Of a stretch of DNA of 20,030 nucleotides, positions 7,356 through 14,979 are shown piece by piece (within the stretch, counting starts at the first letter, position 1; each line of letters begins with the position of its first letter). The DNA is from an uncultured bacterium (GTDB lineage Bacteria; Pseudomonadota; Alphaproteobacteria; CAISDR01), in the NCBI GenBank assembly GCA_903884125.1, contig CAISDR010000121.1:1-20030 (forward strand). The letters are read 5' to 3'. The translations under genes and the position numbers were made by a program. The notes under the pieces are model-generated. The model saw only the letters and a list, made by a program, of their open reading frames with translations. It did no database searches and was not told the origin of the DNA.

Positions 7356-8936
7356 ATGAACCCCAACTCCGTGTCGGCGCAAACTGATCTGGCGCCGCTG
7401 ATACAGCGGCTGGGACCTGATCGCGTAATTCAGGGGGCTCCAATGACAGCCTATGCCACCGATGTCTATCGCGCGGGGACTTTGCCGCTTGCCGTGGTTC
7501 AGCCGCAATCGGTTGACGATGTACAGGCCATTGCAGTCTTTGCCCACAGGATGGAACTGGCGGTTTTTGTGCGCGGCGGTGGCGCGTCCTATACCGATGG
7601 ATATCTGGCCAATCGACCGGACTGCCTGCTGATTGATCTGAGCGGGCTGGACAAAATTCTCGAGATCAATGCTCAGGATGGCTATGTGCTTGTGGAAGCC
7701 GGTGTCACCTGGGCACAACTGAAATCAGCACTTGATCCACTTGGACTTCGTACGCCTTTTTTCGGACCATTTTCGGGGATTGCTGCCACCATCGGCGGAT
7801 CATTATCGCAAAATGCGATCAGCCATGGTTCCGGCGCATTTGGTCCAAGCGCACAATCCGTGCTGTCGATCGATGTGGTCATCGCATCGGGAGAAATGAT
7901 CAGCACCGGTTCTGCTGCGCGCGGTGGCCCACCGGTTCAACGATGGTATGGCCCCGACATGTGCGGTCTGTTTCTGGGTGATTGCGGCGCTCTGGGTATA
8001 AAGGTTCGCGCGGCATTGCCGCTTCTGGCGCAAAAGCCTGCTTATGACTGCGCCTCTTTTGCCTTTGATCAGGTGGAGTCCATGGCGCGTTTCATGCAGT
8101 CGGTGGCACGCGAACGGCTGGATGACGAAAACTTTGCAATCGATGCGGCCCTGGCCCAGGGGCAGATTTCGCGCCAGTCATCCCCATCGGCAATCTGGGC
8201 CAATGCCATGGCTATTTTGAATGCAGCACCAAACCGGGTCGAAGGTCTCGTCAAGCTGGCAAGATTTGGTCTGACCGGCACGTCAGCCATGAGCCGGGCG
8301 GCCTATATGGCACATTATATTGTGGATGGAACCAATCGCGCGGAGGTTCGGGCCAAGCTGAAGCGTATGCGCAAAATGGCCGTGGGACTGGGAACCGAGA
8401 TCCCGCCGCTGGCACCAAATTTTGTGCGTGCCATGCCCTTTGCGCCATTATTCAACACCCTTGGTCCCAATGGCGAACGCTGGGTACCGATACATGGCAT
8501 TCTGGCCCCGTCACGGGTTGGGGCATTTCACAAAACCCTGACCGCACTTTACGAAAGCAGGGCTTCGGACATGAAGCGACTGGGGGTGTGGACCGGGGGC
8601 ATGTTTGAATCCGTTGGTGCTTCGGGATTTCTATATGAAATCGCTTTCTACTGGCCCGGTGTTCCCAATGCCTATCATCAAAAGGTGCTTGGCGACGATT
8701 ATCTGAACGGACTAAAAAAATATGCCCACAACGACGAAGCCGCATCCTTTGTCGAACAGCTGAAATCAGAAATTATTGACCTGTATGGCCGGTTTGACGC
8801 CACACATTTCCAGTTGGGGAAAGCATATCCCTATGCCCAGGTATTAACTGAACCTGCACACGCATTGATCCGTGCGATCAAGCGCGAACTGGACCCAAAG
8901 GGACTGATGAACCCCGGTGCGCTTGGTCTTAAATGA
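7356..8936 (+). CDS. FAD-binding oxidoreductase, vanillyl-alcohol oxidase / 4-cresol dehydrogenase family
   Basis: The 526-residue protein opens with a PCMH-type FAD domain: PLAVVQPQSVDDVQAIAVFAH, the pyrophosphate loop FVRGGGASYTDGY (71-83), and TIGGSLSQNAISHGSGAFGPSAQSVLSIDVVIASGEMI (about 145-182). A C-terminal cap domain ends in the family signature LDPKGLMNPGALGL. Members oxidise phenolic alcohols, p-alkylphenols or 2-hydroxy acids. The ATG at 7356 was chosen because an upstream in-frame ATG at 7290 lies inside the preceding gene. It is the last gene of the plus-strand operon and ends 11 bases from the convergent small gene at 8948. It fits an oxidation step after or before hydroxylation. 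Confidence 0.88.
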   Translation: MNPNSVSAQTDLAPLIQRLGPDRVIQGAPMTAYATDVYRAGTLPLAVVQPQSVDDVQAIAVFAHRMELAVFVRGGGASYTDGYLANRPDCLLIDLSGLDKILEINAQDGYVLVEAGVTWAQLKSALDPLGLRTPFFGPFSGIAATIGGSLSQNAISHGSGAFGPSAQSVLSIDVVIASGEMISTGSAARGGPPVQRWYGPDMCGLFLGDCGALGIKVRAALPLLAQKPAYDCASFAFDQVESMARFMQSVARERLDDENFAIDAALAQGQISRQSSPSAIWANAMAILNAAPNRVEGLVKLARFGLTGTSAMSRAAYMAHYIVDGTNRAEVRAKLKRMRKMAVGLGTEIPPLAPNFVRAMPFAPLFNTLGPNGERWVPIHGILAPSRVGAFHKTLTALYESRASDMKRLGVWTGGMFESVGASGFLYEIAFYWPGVPNAYHQKVLGDDYLNGLKKYAHNDEAASFVEQLKSEIIDLYGRFDATHFQLGKAYPYAQVLTEPAHALIRAIKRELDPKGLMNPGALGLK

Positions 8937-8939
8937 CAA

Positions 8940-8954
8940 CCTGTCAATTACAGG
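8940..8954. terminator. Small hairpin at a convergent gene junction
   Basis: CCTGT-CAATT-ACAGG is a perfect 5-bp stem located between two convergent stops (8936 and 8948). The overlapping TGACA-ACC-TGTCA gives an alternative stem. No T-tract is obvious in either direction, so it is a weak candidate for a bidirectional terminator. Confidence 0.25.
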
Positions 8955-9253
8955 CGCGATGGGTCTGATTTCAACGCAGATAACACGGCCCCGATTATCT
9001 TATCGCGCTTGTCATTAAGCTTTGCCTGCAGGTCAGGGGGCACGATGAAACGATCCACTTCGGCCTGTACGGCAATACCGCGTTTTTCCAGCACGGCTTC
9101 GAGGACCATCAGCCGGTCAGTTAACACATATACTTCGCGGGTCAGTGCCAGAATTGCCTCGCCCACATCATCAAGCTGATCACTGGTCAGGATGCGACGG
9201 CCAACCGGTTCTGAAATCGGTCGTTCCGGTTTTGTCGGTGTAACAGCAGTCAT
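8948..9253 (-). CDS. Small helical protein paired with a methyltransferase (module 1), function unknown
   Basis: The 101-residue protein has no family I recognise. A central segment, LDDVGEAILALTREVYVLTDRLMVLEAVLEKRG (27-59), has the heptad-like hydrophobic spacing of a coiled coil, flanked by a charged N-terminus and a Lys/Asp-rich C-terminus. Its core aligns with the small protein at 17245-17694: ALTREVYVLTDRLMVLEAVLEK against ALMAELSVTRDRLDTLERLIEK. Both follow directly after a related methyltransferase. The ribosome site GAGGTGG overlaps the methyltransferase stop (TGAGG), so the two proteins are probably made together. I infer a partner or scaffold subunit, with no direct evidence of activity. 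Confidence 0.75.
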   Translation of the reverse strand: MTAVTPTKPERPISEPVGRRILTSDQLDDVGEAILALTREVYVLTDRLMVLEAVLEKRGIAVQAEVDRFIVPPDLQAKLNDKRDKIIGAVLSALKSDPSRL

Positions 9254-9262
9254 TGTTCCACC

Positions 9263-10309
9263 TCAGGCGGGCTTATGCGCGCGCAACACGTAATAATTAT
9301 GCGCGGGCGGCATCGTGAATGCTTCGATATTTTCAAAGCCGATTTCGCGCGCAGTTCCAATCAGGTCCATCGAGGCTGACGCACGCCAGTACGGCTCGCC
9401 CCCCCATCTTGCCAGCCAGTCATAACGCCAGACTGACATGGCATCCAGATCGTGATAGCGCGGAACATCCGTCATCACGATATCGCCACCGGGTTCCAGC
9501 AGGCGATAGGCCTCTTCAAGAATGGCGCGAATAATGCGCGGCGGAATTTCGTGGAAAAGGATGAAGGATGTGACCAGCCCGAATGATCCGGCTGGCAGCC
9601 CGGTATCTTCAGCCTGACCGACAATCAGTTTCCACGCCATGCCACGTTCATTTGCGACCCGCCTGGCATGTTCAAGCATGCGCGGGGAAAGGTCGATGCC
9701 CCAGATTTCACTGTCAGGAAAGGTCTCAGCCAGGGGCAGGGTATAATGACCTGATGATGCACCCATATCCAGAATGCGCTTGTAATCGCGTCGTGGTGCT
9801 TTGGATGCAGCCAACCGGCGTGTTGCAAAAATATCGCCGGGATAGGCCTTGGCTACCAGCATTTTATGAACCAGTTCACCATGGACATAGCCATTATAGT
9901 CACTGGCATCCCAGCCGCCGGTCGTGCGGTGAAACCATACCCGCGACCAGTAACTGGGCGCCTGTTCACCTTTGCCATAATCCAGAGTTGTGGGGCCTTC
10001 ATCCAATGCCTTGAGCTGCGGGATCACTTCGTCCTGTATTTCCTCAAAGGCCTGACGGCACATCACACCATGATTTTTGGACGCCCATTCGCCCAACATC
10101 TGGCGTACCTTGAATGCTGGCCAGTCGCTTAAGCGCTCTTCGACAAGCGCATGACGCTCGTCGATATCTGCGGGCATGGTCTGGGCCGTGATGCCACGCG
10201 CCGCCATTTCAGCTTCCATGGCAGCATGTAACATGCCGGATGCCTTATTGATGCCAGCCTGGAAATCAACCGAAGCGCGACCGCGTTGGGCAAGAATAGG
10301 CGTGTCCAT
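9263..10309 (-). CDS. Class I SAM-dependent methyltransferase with a long N-terminal domain (module 1)
   Basis: The 348-residue protein has a Rossmann methyltransferase domain in its second half: motif I ILDMGASSGHY (179-189), the acidic residue binding SAM ribose in IWGIDLSPRM (Asp206), motif II-like FGLVTSFILFHEIP, and EEAYRLLEPGGDIVMTDVP. The first 175 residues are not a known domain to me but align in layout with the methyltransferase at 17708-18892, including a helical region (KVRQMLGEWASKN...) and a GGW...DYNGYVHGELVHKML segment just before motif I. A GGGAG ribosome site precedes the ATG. It is transcribed with the small helical protein after it. The centre of operator-like site 3 is 83 bp upstream. 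Small-molecule methylation is most likely; the substrate is unknown. Confidence 0.88.
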   Translation of the reverse strand: MDTPILAQRGRASVDFQAGINKASGMLHAAMEAEMAARGITAQTMPADIDERHALVEERLSDWPAFKVRQMLGEWASKNHGVMCRQAFEEIQDEVIPQLKALDEGPTTLDYGKGEQAPSYWSRVWFHRTTGGWDASDYNGYVHGELVHKMLVAKAYPGDIFATRRLAASKAPRRDYKRILDMGASSGHYTLPLAETFPDSEIWGIDLSPRMLEHARRVANERGMAWKLIVGQAEDTGLPAGSFGLVTSFILFHEIPPRIIRAILEEAYRLLEPGGDIVMTDVPRYHDLDAMSVWRYDWLARWGGEPYWRASASMDLIGTAREIGFENIEAFTMPPAHNYYVLRAHKPA

Positions 10310-10383
10310 AATCCAACTCCCGAAAGATTAAGGCCAAAGCATGACCCTTTCGACCCATGCGGCCAAGTCCAATTCAGATGGGC

Positions 10384-10400
10384 TATCCGCAGGGCGAATA
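10384..10400. promoter_or_regulatory. Operator-like inverted repeat, site 3 (methyltransferase module 1)
   Basis: TATCCG-CAGGG-CGAATA matches the consensus with one base different in the second arm. It lies in the 100-base gap between the alpha/beta hydrolase stop and the methyltransferase start, with its centre 83 bp upstream of that start. No other function is apparent in the gap. Confidence 0.65.
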
Positions 10401-10409
10401 ACCCAACCG

Positions 10410-11312
10410 CTAAAGCCTGCGCAAAAGCCTACCTGTGCCCTGGCGTTCCGGCGATCCGTCCAAACGCTCATGTGCCGTGACATTATGAAGCCCGATTGCA
10501 TCAAACAGATCGATGCTCACCCCGACAGCCTGAGCAAGGGCTTCTTCAAGGACCGGTACAGGCAGTTCAGGTCGGCAGATGCCGCTACCAAAATAATGAT
10601 CCACATCATCCAGGATCAATCCATAAAGCGGGCGGCCGGTTCCGGCTTCGAAAGCATCCAGGTGCGCATGGTAGTCATCAATGAATCCGGGCAACACATC
10701 TTTCGTGCCGGTTTGAACCAGAGCCGGTTTGTTCATTGACAGAAAACCTGCAGTATCTATCAGCCCCGGCATCGCACCGGGCGGGGAAAAAGCGGCAATG
10801 GCCAAGACACGCGGATCGGCCATTGGCCTTGGATCATCGGGCGGTGGTGCAGGCTTTGCCCCACCAAGCGCCAAAGCATTTAGTCCGCCATAGGAATGCC
10901 CGGCAGCCAGAAAACGGCCCCCGCCATACGTCGAGGCCAGATCGGCCACAATATGAGCATCTTCCACCCGGGTGCGCCAGACAGCCGGGCGGTCATATCT
11001 GGCATGATCAGGATTGTCGGTTGAATCCACCGGCAAGGGTGCGAAAACTCCATACCCTGCCCGCACCCAGGGCTCTATCAGGCGGCGATATTTCGCCGGG
11101 CTGGAAAATGCGCCCGAAAAAAAGACAATGGCCAGCCCATTTGGCTTTTGCGGATGCCAGGTCCAGACTGGCACCTGCCGTCCCCCGACTGCGGCATGGA
11201 TCCGGACTTCAGGTGCACGAACATCAGCCTGCGCCATGCTGGCACCCCCCCAGATCAGCCCGGCAATACTGCCCCGCAAGATATCGCGCCGGTTCATGAA
11301 TGCATCGAACAT
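10410..11312 (-). CDS. Tat-exported alpha/beta hydrolase (dienelactone hydrolase / PETase-like fold)
   Basis: The 300-residue protein starts with a twin-arginine-like signal (MNRRDILRGSIAGLIWGGASMAQA, mature from about residue 30). The catalytic triad is visible: nucleophile Ser140 in AAGHSYGGLNAL, Asp205 in TGTKDVLPG, and His239 in DVDHYFG. The AIVFFSGAFSSPAKY strand-loop (about 61-75) supplies the oxyanion region. It should hydrolyse an ester (or similar) in the periplasm before uptake. GGGGGA precedes the ATG; an ATG at residue 6 is an alternative that keeps the signal. It is divergent from the serine hydrolase/MFS operon, with a shared operator-like repeat at 11385-11401. On the minus strand, TTGAAA (11365-11370) followed by TATACG at 15 bases is a possible promoter. 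Confidence 0.85.
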   Translation of the reverse strand: MFDAFMNRRDILRGSIAGLIWGGASMAQADVRAPEVRIHAAVGGRQVPVWTWHPQKPNGLAIVFFSGAFSSPAKYRRLIEPWVRAGYGVFAPLPVDSTDNPDHARYDRPAVWRTRVEDAHIVADLASTYGGGRFLAAGHSYGGLNALALGGAKPAPPPDDPRPMADPRVLAIAAFSPPGAMPGLIDTAGFLSMNKPALVQTGTKDVLPGFIDDYHAHLDAFEAGTGRPLYGLILDDVDHYFGSGICRPELPVPVLEEALAQAVGVSIDLFDAIGLHNVTAHERLDGSPERQGTGRLLRRL

Positions 11313-11368
11313 GGTCTATCCCCCGGCGATCTATTGAATTTAGCGTATAAATGCCGAAAGGCGGTTTC

Positions 11369-11385
11369 AAGTCGAAGCTCGACTT
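11369..11385. repeat. Inverted repeat adjoining operator site 4
   Basis: AAGTCGA-AGC-TCGACTT has perfect 7-bp arms with a 3-base spacer. It overlaps the first base of operator site 4 (11385-11401). It may bind a second regulator or form part of a compound operator. No other copy was noticed. Confidence 0.45.
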
Positions 11386-11401
11386 ATCCGCGAGACGGAT
11401 A
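11385..11401. promoter_or_regulatory. Operator-like inverted repeat, site 4 (hydrolase / serine hydrolase-MFS divergent promoter)
   Basis: TATCCG-CGAGA-CGGATA is a perfect repeat, extending to 7-bp arms (T...A, 11384-11402). The centre is 81 bp from the minus-strand hydrolase start (11312) and 89 bp from the plus-strand ATG at 11482, so it is almost symmetrical between two divergent genes. Confidence 0.75.
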
Positions 11402-11481
11402 AATCATAGGTGAGAAATAATGCAGCCCGGTGCTGATCTAGTCTTTGCAGTCAAAACCGATTGAACAGGTTACGGTCACAG

Positions 11482-12660
11482 ATGCTTCGACGCTTATTGC
11501 GCATTTTGTCCTGGGCCATTGGGCTGATTCTGATCGTGGTCGGGATTGCCCTTTGGTGGAACTGGTCCATGGTGATGGCAATGACCACATCAAAAACACG
11601 CGGCGTCGATATTCTGGATGGTTACAAGCCATTGGTCACCATCAGCGGTGCGGCCAGCGTATCGGCTGATGAACTGATTCTATCACCACCAGATCTGGCT
11701 GAAGCGTTCGACTATTCACGCAAACTTGACGGGCTGGCGATGATTATCGCCCATCGGGGTAAGGTCATTGCTGCCGACTATGCACCTGGACTTGGGCCAG
11801 ACAGCCTGTTTGAAACATTCTCGATGCACAAATCGGTTCTGGGGCTTTTATACGGGGCCGCTATCCGCGATGGCGTGATCGGAGGGATTAACGATCCTGT
11901 TGGCAATTATATTGATGAGTGGAAATCGGATCCGCGCGGTGCCATCCCGCTGGCGCATTTTCTGTCCATGGCAAGCGGTCTTAAATTCTACTCGCTGAAC
12001 AAGGGTGAATGGCCTGCCCTGCAGCTGGTGATGAGCGATAGAGTGTCCGCGACAGCGCTTTCGATCCCCATCGCCAAACCATCGGGCAGTGAATTTGAAT
12101 ATTATAATGTCAACAGCCAGATTGCAGGTATTGCGCTCGACCGCGCCCTGAAAAAGTCAGGCCGTAGCGGCTATGCTGCCTATCTGCAGGCCGCACTCTG
12201 GCAACCCATCGGCGCGCGTGACGCAAGATTATGGATCGAGCACAACGGCGGAGATCCACGATTTTTCTCAGGCCTTCAGGCTCGCGCCGGGGACTGGCTT
12301 AAAGTCGGGCAACTCATCGCCGATGGCGGCAAGGTGGGCGATCAACAGGTAATTCCCGTCGAATGGATCGCGCAGATGACCGCACCATCAGCGCTGAACC
12401 CGAATTATGGGATGCAGATATGGCGGGGCAGTCCATGGACTGAAAAACGCGCCTATGGCCCCAACACCCCATTCAAGGTGCCACATTCAAAAGCCTACCT
12501 GGTTGACGATCTGGTATTTTTTGACGGGTTTGGTGGCGAGCGGGTTTATGTGTCGCCATCGCTGGATCTAGTGATTGTCAGAATCGGACGACCCAGGTTC
12601 GATTTTGATGACAGCATCATTCCAAACGCCGTCATACAGGGGCTGGGCCTTACAAAATGA
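11482..12660 (+). CDS. Membrane-anchored beta-lactamase-family (class C-like) serine hydrolase
   Basis: The 392-residue protein has one N-terminal membrane segment (ILSWAIGLILIVVGIALWW, about 8-26) and an extracytoplasmic serine-hydrolase domain. The SxxK motif is SMHK (Ser114, Lys117), the YxN motif is YYN (207-209), and the third element resembles GFGGERVYVSPSLDLVIVRIG, as in esterase-type members rather than the KTG of true cephalosporinases. Such proteins are mostly esterases or amidases. The ATG at 11482 was chosen; an in-frame TTG at 11461 overlaps the stop of a 14-codon upstream frame and is possible. It overlaps the following MFS gene by 4 bases (ATGA), linking substrate hydrolysis with transport. 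The operator-like repeat at 11385-11401 lies upstream. An antibiotic-resistance role is not supported. Confidence 0.87.
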   Translation: MLRRLLRILSWAIGLILIVVGIALWWNWSMVMAMTTSKTRGVDILDGYKPLVTISGAASVSADELILSPPDLAEAFDYSRKLDGLAMIIAHRGKVIAADYAPGLGPDSLFETFSMHKSVLGLLYGAAIRDGVIGGINDPVGNYIDEWKSDPRGAIPLAHFLSMASGLKFYSLNKGEWPALQLVMSDRVSATALSIPIAKPSGSEFEYYNVNSQIAGIALDRALKKSGRSGYAAYLQAALWQPIGARDARLWIEHNGGDPRFFSGLQARAGDWLKVGQLIADGGKVGDQQVIPVEWIAQMTAPSALNPNYGMQIWRGSPWTEKRAYGPNTPFKVPHSKAYLVDDLVFFDGFGGERVYVSPSLDLVIVRIGRPRFDFDDSIIPNAVIQGLGLTK

Positions 12661-13958
12661 CCAATATGACCGAGCCAGCTATCCCGGACGCCCAGAACGG
12701 GTCACAAAAGATGCTGGAATTCAGGCGCGGCTGGCCGGTTTTGTTGGCCTCGTCCGTTGGGGTGGGTTGTGGCATCAATCTGAACCAGTATGTCGGCTCA
12801 ATGTTCGTCAAGGAACTGCAGGGTGAATTTGGCTGGACACGCGGACAGATATCAGCAGCCCAGGGCGCGCTGCTGATTTCATTACTGGTAGCGCCGTTTA
12901 TCGGGCGGCTGATAGATTATCTTGGTGTGCGCATAATGGTTCTGGGGTCGGCGGGATTTCTGGCACTGATCTATGGTCTGATGTCCGGCATGGGGCCGGA
13001 GATCCGCTGGTATTATGCCCTGTTCACTGCCCAGATACTGCTGGGGGGTGGCACCGGTCCCATTGCTTATACCCGTGCGATCAATACCTGGTTTGTTTCG
13101 GCTCGCGGACTGGCGCTTGGGATCACCCTTATGGGTGTGTCCGCTACCGGCGTGCTTGCACCGCCAATTCTGAGCATGCTGATTGCAAATTATGGCTGGC
13201 GGTCTGGCTATCTGGGACTGGCAGCACTTCTGGTCTTTGTCAGCATCCCAACAGTATATTTCAGTCTTTTTGAACGCGCTGATTATCTGAAACGCAAAGG
13301 CGAATTCGTTGCCGAAGAAAACGCACGACGTGCCGCGCGGGTGGGCTTTTCCATGGGACAGGCGATACGTCGCCGTCATCTCTATATTCTGGGATTTGCA
13401 ATTCTTGTGATGACCGCTGGGCTGGTTGGGGTGGTCAGCCAGCTGGGCCCGATCCTGACAGACAAAGGGTTGGAGAAATCTACTGCAGCCCTTTTGATTT
13501 CGACACTGGCGGCATCGGTCATGCTGGGCCGGGTGGTCATGGGACTTGTATTTGACCGTTATTGGGCGCCATTGCCCGCAGCAATTGCACTGGGCCTGCC
13601 ATCTGCGGGCGCACTAATGCTGTTGGGGTCATCACCTGACTTGCCGTTAATTGTCCTGGCGGTTGCCCTGATCGGATTTGCCCAGGGGGCGGAGGTTGAT
13701 GTGGCTGCCTATTTCATCGCCCGCTATTTCGGATTAAAGGCATATGCTGGCATTTACGCGCTGATCGGAATCGGGTTTGGATCAGGAACAGCGCTTGGTG
13801 CGATTGCAGCAGGTCAGCTATACGACCATTTTGGTAATTACGATGCGTTACTGATCGCAGCCGCGGTAATGTTTGCCCTTGCAGGGCTAATAATTCTGAC
13901 CATGGGTAAATATCCCGATCTGCCGATCGAGGCAGCCGACGCGCCTGCCGCAAACTAG
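12657..13958 (+). CDS. Major facilitator superfamily transporter, monocarboxylate/OFA-like
   Basis: The 433-residue protein has about 12 hydrophobic segments in two six-helix halves separated by a charged loop (ERADYLKRKGEFVAEENARRAARVGF). The MFS signature GRLIDYLGVRIMVLG is seen after helix 2, with the repeat GRVVMGLVFDRYW in the second half. The N-terminus RRGWPVLLASSVGVGCGINLNQY...FGWTRGQIS resembles the monocarboxylate/oxalate-formate transporter branch, whose members carry organic acids. It is coupled by a 4-base overlap to the serine hydrolase gene, suggesting it imports the hydrolysis product across the inner membrane. It ends tail to tail with the regulator gene, the two TAG stops sharing a CTAG. 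Confidence 0.92.
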   Translation: MTNMTEPAIPDAQNGSQKMLEFRRGWPVLLASSVGVGCGINLNQYVGSMFVKELQGEFGWTRGQISAAQGALLISLLVAPFIGRLIDYLGVRIMVLGSAGFLALIYGLMSGMGPEIRWYYALFTAQILLGGGTGPIAYTRAINTWFVSARGLALGITLMGVSATGVLAPPILSMLIANYGWRSGYLGLAALLVFVSIPTVYFSLFERADYLKRKGEFVAEENARRAARVGFSMGQAIRRRHLYILGFAILVMTAGLVGVVSQLGPILTDKGLEKSTAALLISTLAASVMLGRVVMGLVFDRYWAPLPAAIALGLPSAGALMLLGSSPDLPLIVLAVALIGFAQGAEVDVAAYFIARYFGLKAYAGIYALIGIGFGSGTALGAIAAGQLYDHFGNYDALLIAAAVMFALAGLIILTMGKYPDLPIEAADAPAAN

Positions 13959-14791
13959 AGTGAAACCGAATTATTGCGGGGCAGTCGTGCGCCAGCAGGT
14001 TTTTCAACCGGTAAAGGCTGGCGCAGTTCTTCGCTGATGATATTTGCAGTGGCTTTCAGATCGTCCACATACAGCTTGATCGCATCATTCATCTTTATTG
14101 CCGAAGCAAAAAAGATCAAAACCAGCGCACCGGCAATGCCCTGAGCGTCAAATACCGGCACAGCGATCGACGAGGTTTTGCCGGGTGTCGCGGTGAATTT
14201 ATTACGGCCGGTACTTGCAAATCCATTCGTGCGGATTTCATCAAATAGCGCGCCGCTACGCGCCAGTGAATACCGAAGTGCAGCAGCACTGTCGGTTGGC
14301 GGCACAAGTGCGTCGAGAATGCCAGCCCGTGTTTCATCATCAGTATAGGTCAGGTAAACCCGTCCAGATGCACAGTCCAGAATAGGCAACGTATAGCCGG
14401 GAAAATAATTATTGAAGGTCAGCGACGTCAGGGAATGTGTTGAATCGCGGATCATCATGACCGAGCCGACGCGGGTTGCCAATGATACCGGCCACGTCAG
14501 TTTTTTGGTCAACGACACGATATGCTGCCGCGCTGTTGTCACCAGCCGATCATGATCCTGAAACCCATGGCTAAGCGATTGAACCAGGGCGGTTGCCCGG
14601 TAGCGTTTGCGCGAGGGTTCTTTCTCGATCAACCCTTCAAATAAAAGCGTCTGGACGATGCGGCAGGCAGTCGGATAGGGCACGGATGAGGAATGGGCGA
14701 TTTCCATCATCGTCAGCGACCCTGATCGATTAATGGCCTGCAGAACCGAAATACATCGGCTGATGGACCTGATTGGAACGCCTTTCTCCAT
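13955..14791 (-). CDS. IclR-family transcriptional regulator, MhpR-like
   Basis: The 278-residue protein has the IclR layout: N-terminal winged helix (GVPIRSISRCISVLQAINRSG, with recognition helix VPYPTACRIVQTLLFEG at 37-53) and a C-terminal effector domain. The stretch WPVSLATRVGSVMMIRDSTHSLTSLTF...LPILDCASGRVYLTY resembles E. coli MhpR, the activator of phenylpropionate catabolism, and SSIAVPVFDAQGIAGALVLIFFASA is the typical effector-domain strand. MhpR-type proteins are usually activators that respond to aromatic acids. An AAGGG lies before the ATG. Operator-like site 5 is 89 bp upstream of its start. It is the only transcription factor in the window and the best candidate to bind the six TATCCG-N5-CGGATA sites; that link is inferred. 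Confidence 0.92.
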   Translation of the reverse strand: MEKGVPIRSISRCISVLQAINRSGSLTMMEIAHSSSVPYPTACRIVQTLLFEGLIEKEPSRKRYRATALVQSLSHGFQDHDRLVTTARQHIVSLTKKLTWPVSLATRVGSVMMIRDSTHSLTSLTFNNYFPGYTLPILDCASGRVYLTYTDDETRAGILDALVPPTDSAAALRYSLARSGALFDEIRTNGFASTGRNKFTATPGKTSSIAVPVFDAQGIAGALVLIFFASAIKMNDAIKLYVDDLKATANIISEELRQPLPVEKPAGARLPRNNSVSL

Positions 14792-14871
14792 AATCGCCCT
14801 TTAGTGTTGAATCGTTACCCTGCGCTATCGACGCATATCCAACCGCCAAACGAACATCACGCGCCCGGATT

Positions 14872-14888
14872 TGATCGCTTGTCGGATA
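14872..14888. promoter_or_regulatory. Operator-like inverted repeat, site 5 (regulator / serine hydrolase 2 divergent region)
   Basis: Plus strand TGATCG-CTTGT-CGGATA; on the minus strand TATCCG-ACAAG-CGATCA, very close to site 1. The centre is 89 bp from the IclR-type gene start and 100 bp from the ATG at 14980. Its conserved half faces the plus-strand serine hydrolase, the same orientation site 1 has to the TonB receptor. This suggests control of the hydrolase, with autoregulation possible. The rest of the 188-base gap shows nothing else clear. Confidence 0.6.
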
Positions 14889-14979
14889 GAATAGCGGATT
14901 TCCCGCACAGGCTCTATGCCCGATTAACATTGCCTGAGATATTCGTGTGGCCATTGACCGACCTATCCAGGGAATTGCT

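Noticed and set aside
7173..7718. Minus-strand open frame of 181 codons across the hydroxylase/oxidase boundary
   Set aside because: Antisense to two strong flavoprotein genes, with no recognisable motifs and no sensible ribosome site.
10736..11299. Plus-strand open frame of 187 codons opposite the alpha/beta hydrolase
   Set aside because: The Pro/Arg/His-rich translation is typical of an antisense shadow; the opposite strand carries a complete catalytic triad and a Tat signal.
13955..13958. Overlapping convergent stops (CTAG) as a regulatory signal
   Set aside because: The shared CTAG simply supplies both TAG stops of the transporter and the regulator; similar 4-base convergent overlap occurs at 17245-17248 and needs no special explanation.
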